DNA of 32,195 bases from Candidatus Hydrogenedentota bacterium (lineage in GTDB: Bacteria; Hydrogenedentota; Hydrogenedentia; Hydrogenedentales; GCA-2746185): positions 1-32,195 of the forward strand of contig JAPYPO010000007.1 of NCBI GenBank assembly GCA_029937645.1. The letters run 5' to 3'. Below, one piece after another: positions 18,576 to 26,609 of this stretch (position 1 is the stretch's first letter; each line of letters starts with the position of its first letter). The notes beneath the pieces are model-generated. The model was not told the origin of the DNA. It did no database searches and saw only the letters and a list, made by a program, of their open reading frames with translations. Both the position numbers and the translations under genes were made by a program.

Positions 18576-19516
18576 CAAGTCGTCCCTCCAGCCGTGTTAC
18601 GGCGCTGCTTCAAGCTGGTCGTCATGAGCGCGTGCGCACGATGCCGCAAGAAAAAATATAGTGCGCGATCAAGAGGTTCATCGGTGGTAAATTCAGCAAG
18701 GTCAATTTCCGAAGCGAGACATTCCTGGCGGAGGAGCGCGAAGTGGCTTTCCCGGTTCTCAAGGTATTGCTCGCGGACCGTGTCCGGAACGGCGTACTGT
18801 TCGCCGCCGCTCTCCATATCGACGAAGGTGGTCGTCCGCTCGAAGGGAAAGGTTTGCTCTGCCGTGTCGCTGATTTGTATGACGAGCACATCGTGGCGGC
18901 GGGCGCGCAGCGACTTGAGATGCTTGATCGTTTCTTCGACCGGGTGGAGAAGATCCGAAATGAGGACCACCATGCCACGCGGCTGCAACACGTCACCCAA
19001 ATAATGAAGCGCGCCCGTGGCATCCGTCTGTCCCGCCGCATCGAGATTGTCCAAGTCCACCAGAATCCGATTGAGGTGATGCGGAGCCGTGCGCGGTGGC
19101 ACATAGTCCAGCAACGCTTCGTGGTGCGCGATGAAGCCAACGGCGTCGCGCTGCTTGTGGAGGATCATCGCCATACACGCCGCCAGCATGCGCGCGTACT
19201 GAAACTTATTCAAATCGCCCGAGCCGTAGCCCATGGAGGCGCTACAATCGAGAATCAGGGTACAGCGCAGATTCGTTTCTTCCTGGAATTGTTTGATGTG
19301 CAGGCGGTCGGTGCGGCCGTAGAGGTTCCAGTCGATGTGCCGCGGATCATCGCCCTGGGTATAGGGGCGGTACTGGGCGAACTCGATGGACGACCCCGAA
19401 TGCGGGCTTCGGTGCAGGCCGGACAACATCCCCTCGACAACCGTGCGCGCCAAGAGCTGGAGATCGGCGATCTTCGCAAGTTGAGCGGGATCGATAGAAC
19501 TCAAAGTGGGTGCCAT
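18575..19516 (-). CDS. DUF58 domain protein
   Basis: The 313-residue soluble protein carries the DUF58 hallmark YRPYTQGDDPRHIDW (residues 49-63) followed by a VWA-like fold with DCSAS (Asp90, Ser92, Ser94), a MIDAS-type motif. DUF58 proteins are standard partners of MoxR AAA+ ATPases and are thought to present substrates or be remodelled by them. No membrane helix is seen, so it is probably cytoplasmic. The ATG has AAGGT seven bases upstream. An 18-base quasi-palindrome and the MITE-like element occupy the 139-base gap to moxR, and its stop couples to the BatA-like gene. Confidence 0.92.
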   Translation of the reverse strand: MAPTLSSIDPAQLAKIADLQLLARTVVEGMLSGLHRSPHSGSSIEFAQYRPYTQGDDPRHIDWNLYGRTDRLHIKQFQEETNLRCTLILDCSASMGYGSGDLNKFQYARMLAACMAMILHKQRDAVGFIAHHEALLDYVPPRTAPHHLNRILVDLDNLDAAGQTDATGALHYLGDVLQPRGMVVLISDLLHPVEETIKHLKSLRARRHDVLVIQISDTAEQTFPFERTTTFVDMESGGEQYAVPDTVREQYLENRESHFALLRQECLASEIDLAEFTTDEPLDRALYFFLRHRAHALMTTSLKQRRNTAGGTT

Positions 19517-19532
19517 GTACTACCTTGCGTTG

Positions 19533-19550
19533 CCAAGAAAACTTCCTTGG
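19533..19550. repeat. 18-base quasi-palindrome upstream of the DUF58 gene
   Basis: CCAAGAAAACTTCCTTGG is self-complementary apart from one G-T pair and the two centre bases. It sits 16 bases before the DUF58 ATG. On the transcript it would form a short hairpin close to the ribosome-binding site; as DNA it could be an operator. Confidence 0.5.
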
Positions 19551-19565
19551 GTTAATGCGGCGGCT

Positions 19566-19658
19566 TAGAGCATCTTAAGCAATTATGAATACGCATCTAC
19601 TTGTTGCGGCGTCGGCTGGCGGCGTATCTTCGCATCCATAATTAGTTAAAATGCTCTA
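19566..19658. mobile_element. 93-bp MITE-like palindromic element with TA ends
   Basis: The ends are a 28-base imperfect inverted repeat (19566-19593 against 19631-19658) beginning TAGAGCAT and ending ATGCTCTA, with five mismatches. The outer TA on both sides fits a TA target duplication, as made by the IS630/Tc1-mariner group. The core has no coding capacity. The right TA and next base form the moxR stop codon TAG. Removing the element with one TA restores CTC-TAA, also a stop at the same codon. It is therefore probably a non-autonomous transposable element mobilised in trans; other genomic copies cannot be checked here. Confidence 0.68.
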
Positions 19659-20723
19659 GAGGCCTGATTTCGGCTGAGGAACAGCTTCCAACAACTTTTG
19701 GATGATGTCTTCCACGCTAGCGTGATCGGCTTCCGCCCGGAAATTGGTCAATATGCGGTGCCGCAGCACAGGCCCGGCAATGGCTTGTATATCGCTTATT
19801 GAAACATGGTAACGGCCCTGCAGCAGCGCCCGGGCTTTCGCGCCCAGGATCAGGTTTTGCGAGCCACGCGTACCGGCGCCCCAACTCACCCAGTCCTTAA
19901 TAAAGTCATAGGCCTCGGGGCGGTCCGGGCGGCTCGCCTGGCACAGATTGACCGCGTAGCGTGCCACTGGTTCCGCGATGGGAACCATCCGCACCAGCCG
20001 TGCGAAGGCCGTCATATCCTCACCCGAAAACACGCTTTGCGGCGCATCTTTGTGCGTCGAGGTCGTCGTCGTCGCCACCGTCAACTCGTCCGCTTCACTC
20101 AGGTAATCAATTCGAATGTTGAGCATAAAGCGGTCGAGCTGGGCCTCCGGCAGGGGGTACGTGCCCTCCAACTCGATGGGGTTCTGCGTGGCCAACACGA
20201 AAAAAGGTTTCTCAAGTTCGCGTACATCGCCCGCGACCGTAACCTGCCGCTCCTCCATCGCTTCGAGGAGCGCCGCTTGCGTCTTTGGTGGGGTCCGGTT
20301 TATTTCGTCAGCGAGCAGGATGTTCGTGAATACCGGGCCTTCGATAAAGCGCAATTCGCGGTGGCCCGTTGCGCGGTCCTCGTCGATAATCTCCGTGCCC
20401 GTGATATCCGAGGGCATCAGATCCGGCGTGAATTGAATGCGCTTAAACTTCAAATCGAGGATCTGCGAGATGGTCCTTATCAGCAGCGTTTTCGCGAGGC
20501 CGGGCGCGCCCGTGATTAAGCAGTGGCTGCCCGAGAAGAGAACGATCATGAGTTCGTCGATGACCTGTTCCTGCCCAACGATAACGCGCCGAATCTCGCC
20601 AAGCATTTTGTCGCGCCCAGCCTTCAGGCGCTCGAGAGCCTCTTGCTCGAAGGCGGATTCATCTTGAACGGGCAGCGCGGGAGGCGTCGCCGGTGTTTCT
20701 TCCGGTTGAAGATTCGCTTCCAA
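19656..20723 (-). CDS. MoxR-family AAA+ ATPase
   Basis: MoxR ATPases are chaperone-like remodelling enzymes that work with VWA proteins to mature or assemble client complexes. The 355-residue protein has Walker A GAPGLAKT (72-79), Walker B ILLADE (135-140), sensor 1 ATQNP (178-182), EAQLDRF (193-199) and the MoxR-type block FTPDLMPSDITGTE, then the C-terminal lid domain. The start is TTG, chosen because AAGAAGG lies six bases upstream; there is no ATG before the AAA+ core except at Met40, which would cut into the conserved N-terminal helix. It follows the DUF4159 gene by 73 bases and is followed by DUF58, the usual pair. Confidence 0.95.
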   Translation of the reverse strand: MEANLQPEETPATPPALPVQDESAFEQEALERLKAGRDKMLGEIRRVIVGQEQVIDELMIVLFSGSHCLITGAPGLAKTLLIRTISQILDLKFKRIQFTPDLMPSDITGTEIIDEDRATGHRELRFIEGPVFTNILLADEINRTPPKTQAALLEAMEERQVTVAGDVRELEKPFFVLATQNPIELEGTYPLPEAQLDRFMLNIRIDYLSEADELTVATTTTSTHKDAPQSVFSGEDMTAFARLVRMVPIAEPVARYAVNLCQASRPDRPEAYDFIKDWVSWGAGTRGSQNLILGAKARALLQGRYHVSISDIQAIAGPVLRHRILTNFRAEADHASVEDIIQKLLEAVPQPKSGL

Positions 20724-20796
20724 TAGGGGCCTTCTTTCTTTCAGTTGCAGTCTCGCGCGCGCAGCCGCGCACGGAACCGGTTCCCAACGCGCCGCG

Positions 20797-21651
20797 CTAA
20801 TGCGTCATTGCGTATACGACGATATTAATGCCCATGGGATAGGCTTTCGGGACCGAGATGGCTTGGAAATAATCCTCCCGTTCGCCCTCTCGCTCCCAGC
20901 CATCACCCAAGTCCGTGTTGTGGCAAACGATGACCATGAGGCGACCGTTCTTGTCGTGAATGCCTTTGTAGTGCGGCACGCGAGAATCGTACCCCTTCTC
21001 GCTCGTGTCGCCGCCCGAGCTGACCCAATAATTAATGGACGGCACCTGGGGGAATTCGTCCAGCTTGAACACAATATTGAATACGGGGTGATCGAGCGTA
21101 AGATCTTTCATCTCATATTCGATCGGATCGAGCACATTGCTAATCTGAATAAGCCAGTTCAGCCACTCATCTTCACCCCAGAAATCGTCGACCATGAGAA
21201 ATCCGCCCCGCAGCAAATAGGAACGCAAGGCTGTGGCTTCCTCCTCGGAGAATACGAGCCTACCGACTTCCAGCATGTAGATGAATGGATAATCGAAGAG
21301 CGTCTCGTCGGTGAGATCGACCACGACATGCTTAGGGTCGCCGTTTTCCTGGTGCTCGATTTTGATGGTCGTGAGCTGTTCCAAGCGGATCGGAAAGTTG
21401 AGATCGGAGGCGGGGTAGTCTGTATCCCAATTGAAGCCATACCCGTAGCTGCTGTAGCGCACCCGGGCGAAGGTGAAGGCGCCGGTGGGGAAAATGTCGC
21501 GCTCCGGCTGGCGGATAGGGTAGCCCCGACCGCCAAAACCGAGCCTGCTGCCGCGCTGCGCATCGGCGGCGGAGGACAGCAACAACAGGAATACTCCCGT
21601 GAGGGCCACTGCGGCGCCAATCAGGCAATATGTGCGGGTTCGATAAGTCAC
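20797..21651 (-). CDS. DUF4159 domain protein, exported or membrane-anchored
   Basis: The 284-residue protein has an N-terminal signal or anchor (about 8-31). The DUF4159 pattern follows: FTFARVRYSSYG, WDTDYPASDLNFPIRL, FIYMLEVGRLVFSEEE, LRSYLLRGGFLMVDDFWG and a C-terminal PMGINIVVYAMTH. The fold resembles a glutamine-amidotransferase-like domain, based on the LLRGGFLMVDD strand-turn, but I see no catalytic triad. DUF4159 genes commonly accompany MoxR/DUF58/BatA genes. The start GTG shares its first base with the preceding TAG stop (TAGTG), so it is probably translated by coupling. Its biochemical role is unknown. Confidence 0.85.
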   Translation of the reverse strand: MTYRTRTYCLIGAAVALTGVFLLLLSSAADAQRGSRLGFGGRGYPIRQPERDIFPTGAFTFARVRYSSYGYGFNWDTDYPASDLNFPIRLEQLTTIKIEHQENGDPKHVVVDLTDETLFDYPFIYMLEVGRLVFSEEEATALRSYLLRGGFLMVDDFWGEDEWLNWLIQISNVLDPIEYEMKDLTLDHPVFNIVFKLDEFPQVPSINYWVSSGGDTSEKGYDSRVPHYKGIHDKNGRLMVIVCHNTDLGDGWEREGEREDYFQAISVPKAYPMGINIVVYAMTH

Positions 21652-24395
21652 TACTTGAAGTCGGGCAGAGAAGCCTCTCCACCCGATCCCTCTTGGTCTT
21701 GTTCAACAGGCGCTTCTGGATTGAGATTCGGTTCCGACCCGCCGGCCTCCCCGACCGGATCGATGAGTTCCAACAACAACGCTTGCGCATCCCAGAAGTT
21801 GGGGACATTTTCAAGCACTCTAACCACTTCCGCGCGCGCGGGCGCAGTTTCACCCAAGTCACGGTAGATCCGCGCGCGGTGAAGGCGGTGATCGATCGCG
21901 TGGGCGCTGTCGAGATGGGCGAGCACGTTGAGCGGCCGGAGGGCTTCCTGTTCGCGCGCGGAATTCAGCAGCCCTTCGATGTAGGCTTCATGGAAGCCCT
22001 TCTCATAGGGGTCGATTCCCAGCGCCCAGTCGGCGATGCGCGCCACTTCATTCCATTTGCCATTGGCCGAATAAATTTCGATAAGTTCTTCAGACGCCGC
22101 CAGCTCAGCGGGCGACGACCCGAAAATCTCAAGTAAGGTTTCCGTTAACGCTTCGGCGCGCTTCGTATGCCTATACAACTCCGCCAACAGAAAGAGGGGC
22201 GCCTGTTCGCCCAGTAAGTCGGGAAAGAGCTCGTGCGCTTCCTTGAGCGCGGCTTCCGCTTCGTCCCAGCTTTCTTGCGTCAGGGCTTCCTGGGCCTTCC
22301 GCATGGCGACGGCGAAGGGCGCATCCTCCGGGGACGGCGTGTCCTGGATGCGTTCCATGAGTTTCTCGACCAGACCCGGGCCGCTGGCCAAGTGGCCTTC
22401 CGGGAGTTCCACCTGGGGGAGGTTGTCGAAGGGCTTGACCCGTTCGGCCAGATGGTCCTGATAGCCGCGGTCAAGCTCGCGTGGAGGTTCGCCGCTTGCT
22501 TCAGCGAGGGCCCGCACAGCCTCTGCTCCCTCGCCGATGGCGTCCAGCGCCGTATTCATGGCCGTCATACCGAATGCCGCCGTGTAATATTCCACAAACT
22601 CGCCCGCGGCGAAGTAGCCGAACATCAGATGGTTGGGTGACTTGGGCTCCAGGAAGAAGTTCGTCAGGTCGCGCACGCGCAGCGCGTCTTCCGTGGCGAG
22701 AATCACACGGAAGTCCGGGTCCAATTTAGAACGCCACGCCGGCGAGTATTGATGCTCTTCGTAGACGGAGATGCCCTCGGACAACCAGCGGGGCATCAGA
22801 TTATTCGTCTTTTGCAGCGTGATAACATGCATAAATTCGTGCCAGAGGACCGAGCGCCAGTTCCAGGAACCGCGGGGCCGCGCGGAAGGCGAATCCATCG
22901 TGACCAACTGGCCAAAACAGATGCCGAGGTGCCCTGCGTTGCCCGGCAAGCCGACAGAGCGCACCATGAAGTCATCGTGTTTGTCGAACATTTCGATGAG
23001 CACGGGCTTCGTCAAGTCAATAGCGTATTTGGCCTCAAAAGTTTCAATAGCCTGGTCGAGGAGACCGAGGGCGTCTTCCGCCAGCAGGTCTGCTTCGTGC
23101 GCAGGGAGCCGCAGAACAAACGCGCCGCGCTCGATGGTCGTGAAGGTTTCCAGCGTGTCCATCAAACTAATAAGGTTGAACAATTGAACGTTGTACGGGT
23201 CTTCCTTGAAGGCCCATTCCAGCTCCGCGCGCCCTTCGACTTCCTTGCCCAGGCGCAGCAAGTCCTGCGTATAGTAGCCGCGGGCTTCATAGTCGTCGGG
23301 ATCAAGCTCCAACGCTTTCTCTTGGAAGGCCGCGCCCTCGGCAAAGCGGTACTGACGCGAAGCGATACGGCCCGTTGTCCGCAAGATTTCGCTGGATACC
23401 TGGTTGATGGCCGATCCAACAAGCTGGGTGCGGGCCATGGCTTCGGCTTCCGCCTCGACGAAATGGGCGGCGGACTTGAGGGCGAGGAAACGCAAGCTCT
23501 TCGGGTTGATGGCAAGCGCTTCGCCGATAAGCTTGAGGGCTTCTTTGCCCTTCGCCCGGTCGAGGAGCAATTCCACCTGGATGGCCCTCGCCCGCGGATT
23601 ATTTGGATTGAGATCCAGGATCCGTTGGAGCATCGGGTCGAGCCGCCCGTCGTGCGATTTCCAATAGCACTCCGCGAGGCCTACCAGCGCTTCCTGCAAT
23701 TGCTGGGGCTTGGGTTTCTCTTCGAGGGCGGCATCGAACCGTTTCGCGGCCACATCGTAATTCCCCTTCCGATAGGCCAAGCCGCCCGCGCCCAAGTGGA
23801 CCACCGCCAAGCGCGGATCTCGATCATTCTCCGAAAGGGGCTCATAAATCTGAGCCATGATGTCCTTCGGGTTCAGCTTGGCTAATTCGTAGACCCGTGC
23901 CATCGCCACCGCATTCTCGTTGCGGCGGTAATACTGCCAGTTGCGGCCGCTGCCATACCGAGATTCAGCCAGGCGCAGCATGCGCTCAAAATCGTCGTTC
24001 CGCCCCACATATTTATAGAAAAGGGCCAGCTCGACGCAGTACGCCGGCTCACGATTATCGTTGCACACCTCCTCCATTTTCTCGATGGCCTTGTCCAACT
24101 GACCATTTTCAAAACGGAGCCAGGCCAAGTCCCGCCGATCCGAGGTTTGCACGTAGCCCCTTGCATTCTCGATCGTGTCTTCCAACAGCGCCAGGGCTTG
24201 CGCGTATTCGCCGCGTGCCCAGAGCGATTCGTAGGATTCCTCCTCCTCCGCCTGCTGAGCCAGGGCCGACCCGAATAGGGGAGAAACGAGGAGGATAGCC
24301 GTAATGCAGAGGAAACGGACGCGTGCAGCGGCGTCGCAAATGCTCCGTAAAGCCGTAGAGAAATCAAAGGTTACGACATGCAGCCCTGTCGTCAT
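21651..24395 (-). CDS. exported TPR protein with HExxH gluzincin (peptidase MA-like) domain
   Basis: The 914-residue protein starts with a long signal segment (hydrophobic about 27-46, ending SALAQQ). TPR-like helical repeats follow to about residue 400. A metallopeptidase domain comes next with HEFMH (519-523) and Glu540 in RWLSEGISVYEE, the zinc ligands of a gluzincin. More TPR-like repeats lie at about 680-900 and the C-terminus is acidic and Pro/Gly-rich. Active-site residues look intact, so it may be a working envelope protease, possibly acting on partners bound to its repeats. The ATG at 24395 was chosen because AAGGAG lies five bases upstream and a signal peptide follows; the 76 earlier codons read like intergenic DNA. 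It is the first gene of the MoxR block. Confidence 0.82.
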   Translation of the reverse strand: MTTGLHVVTFDFSTALRSICDAAARVRFLCITAILLVSPLFGSALAQQAEEEESYESLWARGEYAQALALLEDTIENARGYVQTSDRRDLAWLRFENGQLDKAIEKMEEVCNDNREPAYCVELALFYKYVGRNDDFERMLRLAESRYGSGRNWQYYRRNENAVAMARVYELAKLNPKDIMAQIYEPLSENDRDPRLAVVHLGAGGLAYRKGNYDVAAKRFDAALEEKPKPQQLQEALVGLAECYWKSHDGRLDPMLQRILDLNPNNPRARAIQVELLLDRAKGKEALKLIGEALAINPKSLRFLALKSAAHFVEAEAEAMARTQLVGSAINQVSSEILRTTGRIASRQYRFAEGAAFQEKALELDPDDYEARGYYTQDLLRLGKEVEGRAELEWAFKEDPYNVQLFNLISLMDTLETFTTIERGAFVLRLPAHEADLLAEDALGLLDQAIETFEAKYAIDLTKPVLIEMFDKHDDFMVRSVGLPGNAGHLGICFGQLVTMDSPSARPRGSWNWRSVLWHEFMHVITLQKTNNLMPRWLSEGISVYEEHQYSPAWRSKLDPDFRVILATEDALRVRDLTNFFLEPKSPNHLMFGYFAAGEFVEYYTAAFGMTAMNTALDAIGEGAEAVRALAEASGEPPRELDRGYQDHLAERVKPFDNLPQVELPEGHLASGPGLVEKLMERIQDTPSPEDAPFAVAMRKAQEALTQESWDEAEAALKEAHELFPDLLGEQAPLFLLAELYRHTKRAEALTETLLEIFGSSPAELAASEELIEIYSANGKWNEVARIADWALGIDPYEKGFHEAYIEGLLNSAREQEALRPLNVLAHLDSAHAIDHRLHRARIYRDLGETAPARAEVVRVLENVPNFWDAQALLLELIDPVGEAGGSEPNLNPEAPVEQDQEGSGGEASLPDFK

Positions 24396-24455
24396 GGGAA
24401 CTCCTTGTGGCGAATTCGCCAACAGCCTGAGGGGAGCAGCCGTACCGCCCCTCGT

Positions 24456-24481
24456 AACCTGTAGTTTCTCATGTACAGGTT
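24456..24481. promoter_or_regulatory. 8-bp perfect inverted repeat, candidate operator upstream of the MoxR block
   Basis: AACCTGTA (24456-24463) is exactly repeated inverted as TACAGGTT (24474-24481) around a 10-base spacer. On the minus strand it starts four bases after a perfect TTGACA (24491-24486) and lies about 60-85 bases before the TPR-gluzincin start, so it would cover the core promoter. The -10 region at the right spacing (GAAACT) is poor, which would fit a regulated promoter. Motif evidence only. Confidence 0.45.
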
Positions 24482-24591
24482 GCTCTGTCAATTTTAGTGG
24501 GCGACCCGCCTTGCCCCAAAGATGGTCTTGGGTCCGATCCCTTCTGGGCCCCAAAAAGTTCCGGCATCCTCGCCAGTTACGCCTACTCCTT

Positions 24592-25374
24592 CTACTTGAA
24601 GGCATCACGCAAGAACGATTCAACCCCGCGCATCTTCTTCCGGTAGAGAGTCGGATCCCCTTTCACCGCCACACCATCCAGGCGCAACGACTTGCGCGTA
24701 GGTGCGCGCCAATCTTCGGCATCGTATAACCCGAGGAGCGTGAAGCCCGCCTCATCCAGCGCTTTCCTAACTTCGTCCACCGTGTGAATCCGCTCCTCGA
24801 TGACCGATGGCAACTGTTGATTCACCGTCACAGCGGTTCGGGCGATCGAGGTCTTCCGGTCGAAAACGCCTTCCCACGAAGTAGAAAAACCGCCGTTCGA
24901 CTCGACCCACTTCCGGTTCTCGAAATGTTCCGTGACCATCCGCTCCGTGATGATGTCAAAATAAAACAACCCGTCGTCCGCCAACGACGTTGCAATTTCG
25001 CGTACGGCGACGCGCAAGCCCTCTGCGGTCAACAAGAAATTCAGACTATCAAAGAGGCACGTCGCGTAGTCGAACTGGCCCACGACAGGAAGGCTCCGCA
25101 TGTCCGCCGCGGCCGTTACCGGAAGCGGCCCGGAGCGGCGGCCATTCCGAAGCATCGATTGCGAGATGTCCACGCCCATCGAATTCCACCCGTAGCGCAA
25201 CAGTTGCTTCATGAGGAGAGACGTGCCGCACCCGACATCCAGATGCGTGAATTGTTTCGTGGGGAAGAGTTCCGCGACCGCCGTTGTCACCACCAGCCAA
25301 CGGTCGTAATCTACGTCCGACATGATCGCGTCGTAGTAGCGCGCCAGATCGGAAAAGGGCTCGGAGATATTCAT
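24592..25374 (-). CDS. class I SAM-dependent methyltransferase
   Basis: The 260-residue protein has the Rossmann methyltransferase core: motif I LDVGCGTS, an acidic end of beta-2 in MGVDIS, AADMRSLPV at motif II/III and FDYATCLFDSLNFLL at motif IV. It resembles the Methyltransf_25 group; the substrate is unknown. The ATG at 25374 overlaps the yqeK stop by four bases (ATGA), which decides against a GTG three codons earlier. In many bacteria rsfS follows nadD-yqeK, but here this gene takes that place. About 200 bases separate it from the MoxR block. Confidence 0.85.
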   Translation of the reverse strand: MNISEPFSDLARYYDAIMSDVDYDRWLVVTTAVAELFPTKQFTHLDVGCGTSLLMKQLLRYGWNSMGVDISQSMLRNGRRSGPLPVTAAADMRSLPVVGQFDYATCLFDSLNFLLTAEGLRVAVREIATSLADDGLFYFDIITERMVTEHFENRKWVESNGGFSTSWEGVFDRKTSIARTAVTVNQQLPSVIEERIHTVDEVRKALDEAGFTLLGLYDAEDWRAPTRKSLRLDGVAVKGDPTLYRKKMRGVESFLRDAFK

Positions 25375-26015
25375 CCGTTCCACTTCTCGGCCACCCAGTT
25401 GCCGAACGCCGCCGACGTGGGGTCCACCGTAAATTGACGCGCGACGTAGTCAAGCTTCATCTTTGTGGCATAGACGACCGCCGCGCGAAACCCCTCCTCG
25501 CGCAACACTTCGCGCGCCTCCGCTGCCTGGCCCAACGTTCGAAGCGGCTCCGCGAAATCGGCCAAATACAGCGCCAATCCTACGGCATTCCAATCCGGAC
25601 GTCCTGTCGTATGCCAGAAGATCGCGTCGAGAACATCCGGGTCGGCAATTCCCAAATCCGCCTCGCATACCGCCGCGGCGACCGGGCCGTGAAGCAGCGC
25701 GGGGCTATCCAATTGCCGTTCTGTCAATTCCAGGCCATGCGCCTCCACGGCTACGTTCAATTCGGCGGGCTTCATTGCCTTGCACAGATCATGCAGGAGC
25801 CCCGCATTTACCGCTTGTTCTCGGCTGATCCCAGCCTCTTCATGGAAGGTCAACATAAACTCCGCGACGGATAGGCAATGCCGAAACGTCTTCGTCGGAA
25901 GCTGTCCGCGAAGCAGTTCCACAAATTCCGCCGCGCGCGGCGTATCGAAGCGAGGAGAGCCCGTTACGCGCGAGCCAGAGAGAGTCGGATCGTCGGGACT
26001 ATACAACCTACTCAT
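25371..26015 (-). CDS. yqeK: YqeK-like HD-domain hydrolase (diadenosine tetraphosphatase family)
   Basis: YqeK proteins symmetrically hydrolyse Ap4A to ADP using a metal centre. The 214-residue protein carries the expected ligands: His46 (FRHCLSVAE), His75-Asp76 (LLHDLCK), His109 (LLHGPVAA), His135 (FWHTTGRP) and Asp153 (YLADFAEP). The ATG at 26015 overlaps the nadD end by eight bases and has GAGG five bases upstream. The longer reading from 26213 lies wholly inside nadD in another frame and was discarded. Its place right after nadD is the usual arrangement. Confidence 0.9.
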   Translation of the reverse strand: MSRLYSPDDPTLSGSRVTGSPRFDTPRAAEFVELLRGQLPTKTFRHCLSVAEFMLTFHEEAGISREQAVNAGLLHDLCKAMKPAELNVAVEAHGLELTERQLDSPALLHGPVAAAVCEADLGIADPDVLDAIFWHTTGRPDWNAVGLALYLADFAEPLRTLGQAAEAREVLREEGFRAAVVYATKMKLDYVARQFTVDPTSAAFGNWVAEKWNG

Positions 26016-26595
26016 AAATCCCTCGTTCATGGATGAGCGCCTCGACCGCCGCAGGCACCACGTCATCAATAGGCGTGCCCCGCGCGATACGAACACGAAT
26101 CTCGGTAGACGAAATATCCGTTTCCTCAAAAGGAATGACGCAGTATTTCCCCGCCACCATGTCCGGAGCCGCAGTTCCATTTCCCGGCCTGGGCACCACG
26201 AGTAATTCTGCATGTTCCAGGATTGTTTCCGGATCCTTCCACTTGGGTAAGTCCGCCAACGAGTCCATGCCGATAATCAAGTACAGTTCCGATTCGGGAT
26301 AGTGCTCATGCAATTCCACGAGCGTCTGGCTTGTATAGGATGGCCCCTCGCGCCGCATCTCCACGTCGCTGGATTCCATCCCCGCCTCGTCCAAGACCGC
26401 CGCTTTCACCATTGCCATGCGATCTTCCGGCGTTGCGAACGTTTCGTTTTCCTTGTGCGGGGGGCGCGCGGCCACCACGATGAGAACGACATCCAGCGCC
26501 GCACACCTCCGCGCGGCACGGGCGATTTCGAGGTGGGCGTTGTGTACCGGGTCAAAGGTACCGCCGTATACTCCGATTCGCTTTGGGTTCATCAT
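26008..26595 (-). CDS. nadD: nicotinate-nucleotide adenylyltransferase
   Basis: NadD adenylylates nicotinate mononucleotide to deamido-NAD, the step shared by de novo and salvage NAD synthesis. The 195-residue length is typical. The nucleotidyltransferase motif GGTFDPVHNAHL (about 11-22) and the C-terminal DISSTEIR motif are intact. Two adjacent ATG codons (26595 and 26592) could start it. The longer frame to 26688 overlaps proA and lacks family similarity. It sits 14 bases after proA and overlaps yqeK, so proA-nadD-yqeK-methyltransferase form one tight transcript. Confidence 0.94.
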   Translation of the reverse strand: MMNPKRIGVYGGTFDPVHNAHLEIARAARRCAALDVVLIVVAARPPHKENETFATPEDRMAMVKAAVLDEAGMESSDVEMRREGPSYTSQTLVELHEHYPESELYLIIGMDSLADLPKWKDPETILEHAELLVVPRPGNGTAAPDMVAGKYCVIPFEETDISSTEIRVRIARGTPIDDVVPAAVEALIHERGIYE

Positions 26596-26609
26596 GCGGG
26601 CTATCCCGG

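Noticed and set aside
22749-23885. 378-codon open frame on the + strand
   Set aside because: It is antisense to the TPR-gluzincin gene, and arises from GC-rich codon use on the opposite strand.
24396-24623. N-terminal extension of the TPR-gluzincin protein
   Set aside because: The sequence is basic and Arg-rich, precedes a clear ribosome-binding site and signal peptide, runs into the methyltransferase gene and contains the inverted repeat.
26016-26213. N-terminal extension of YqeK
   Set aside because: It lies in an alternate frame within nadD and reads like a shadow frame; the ATG at 26015 has GAGG upstream and fits the family length.
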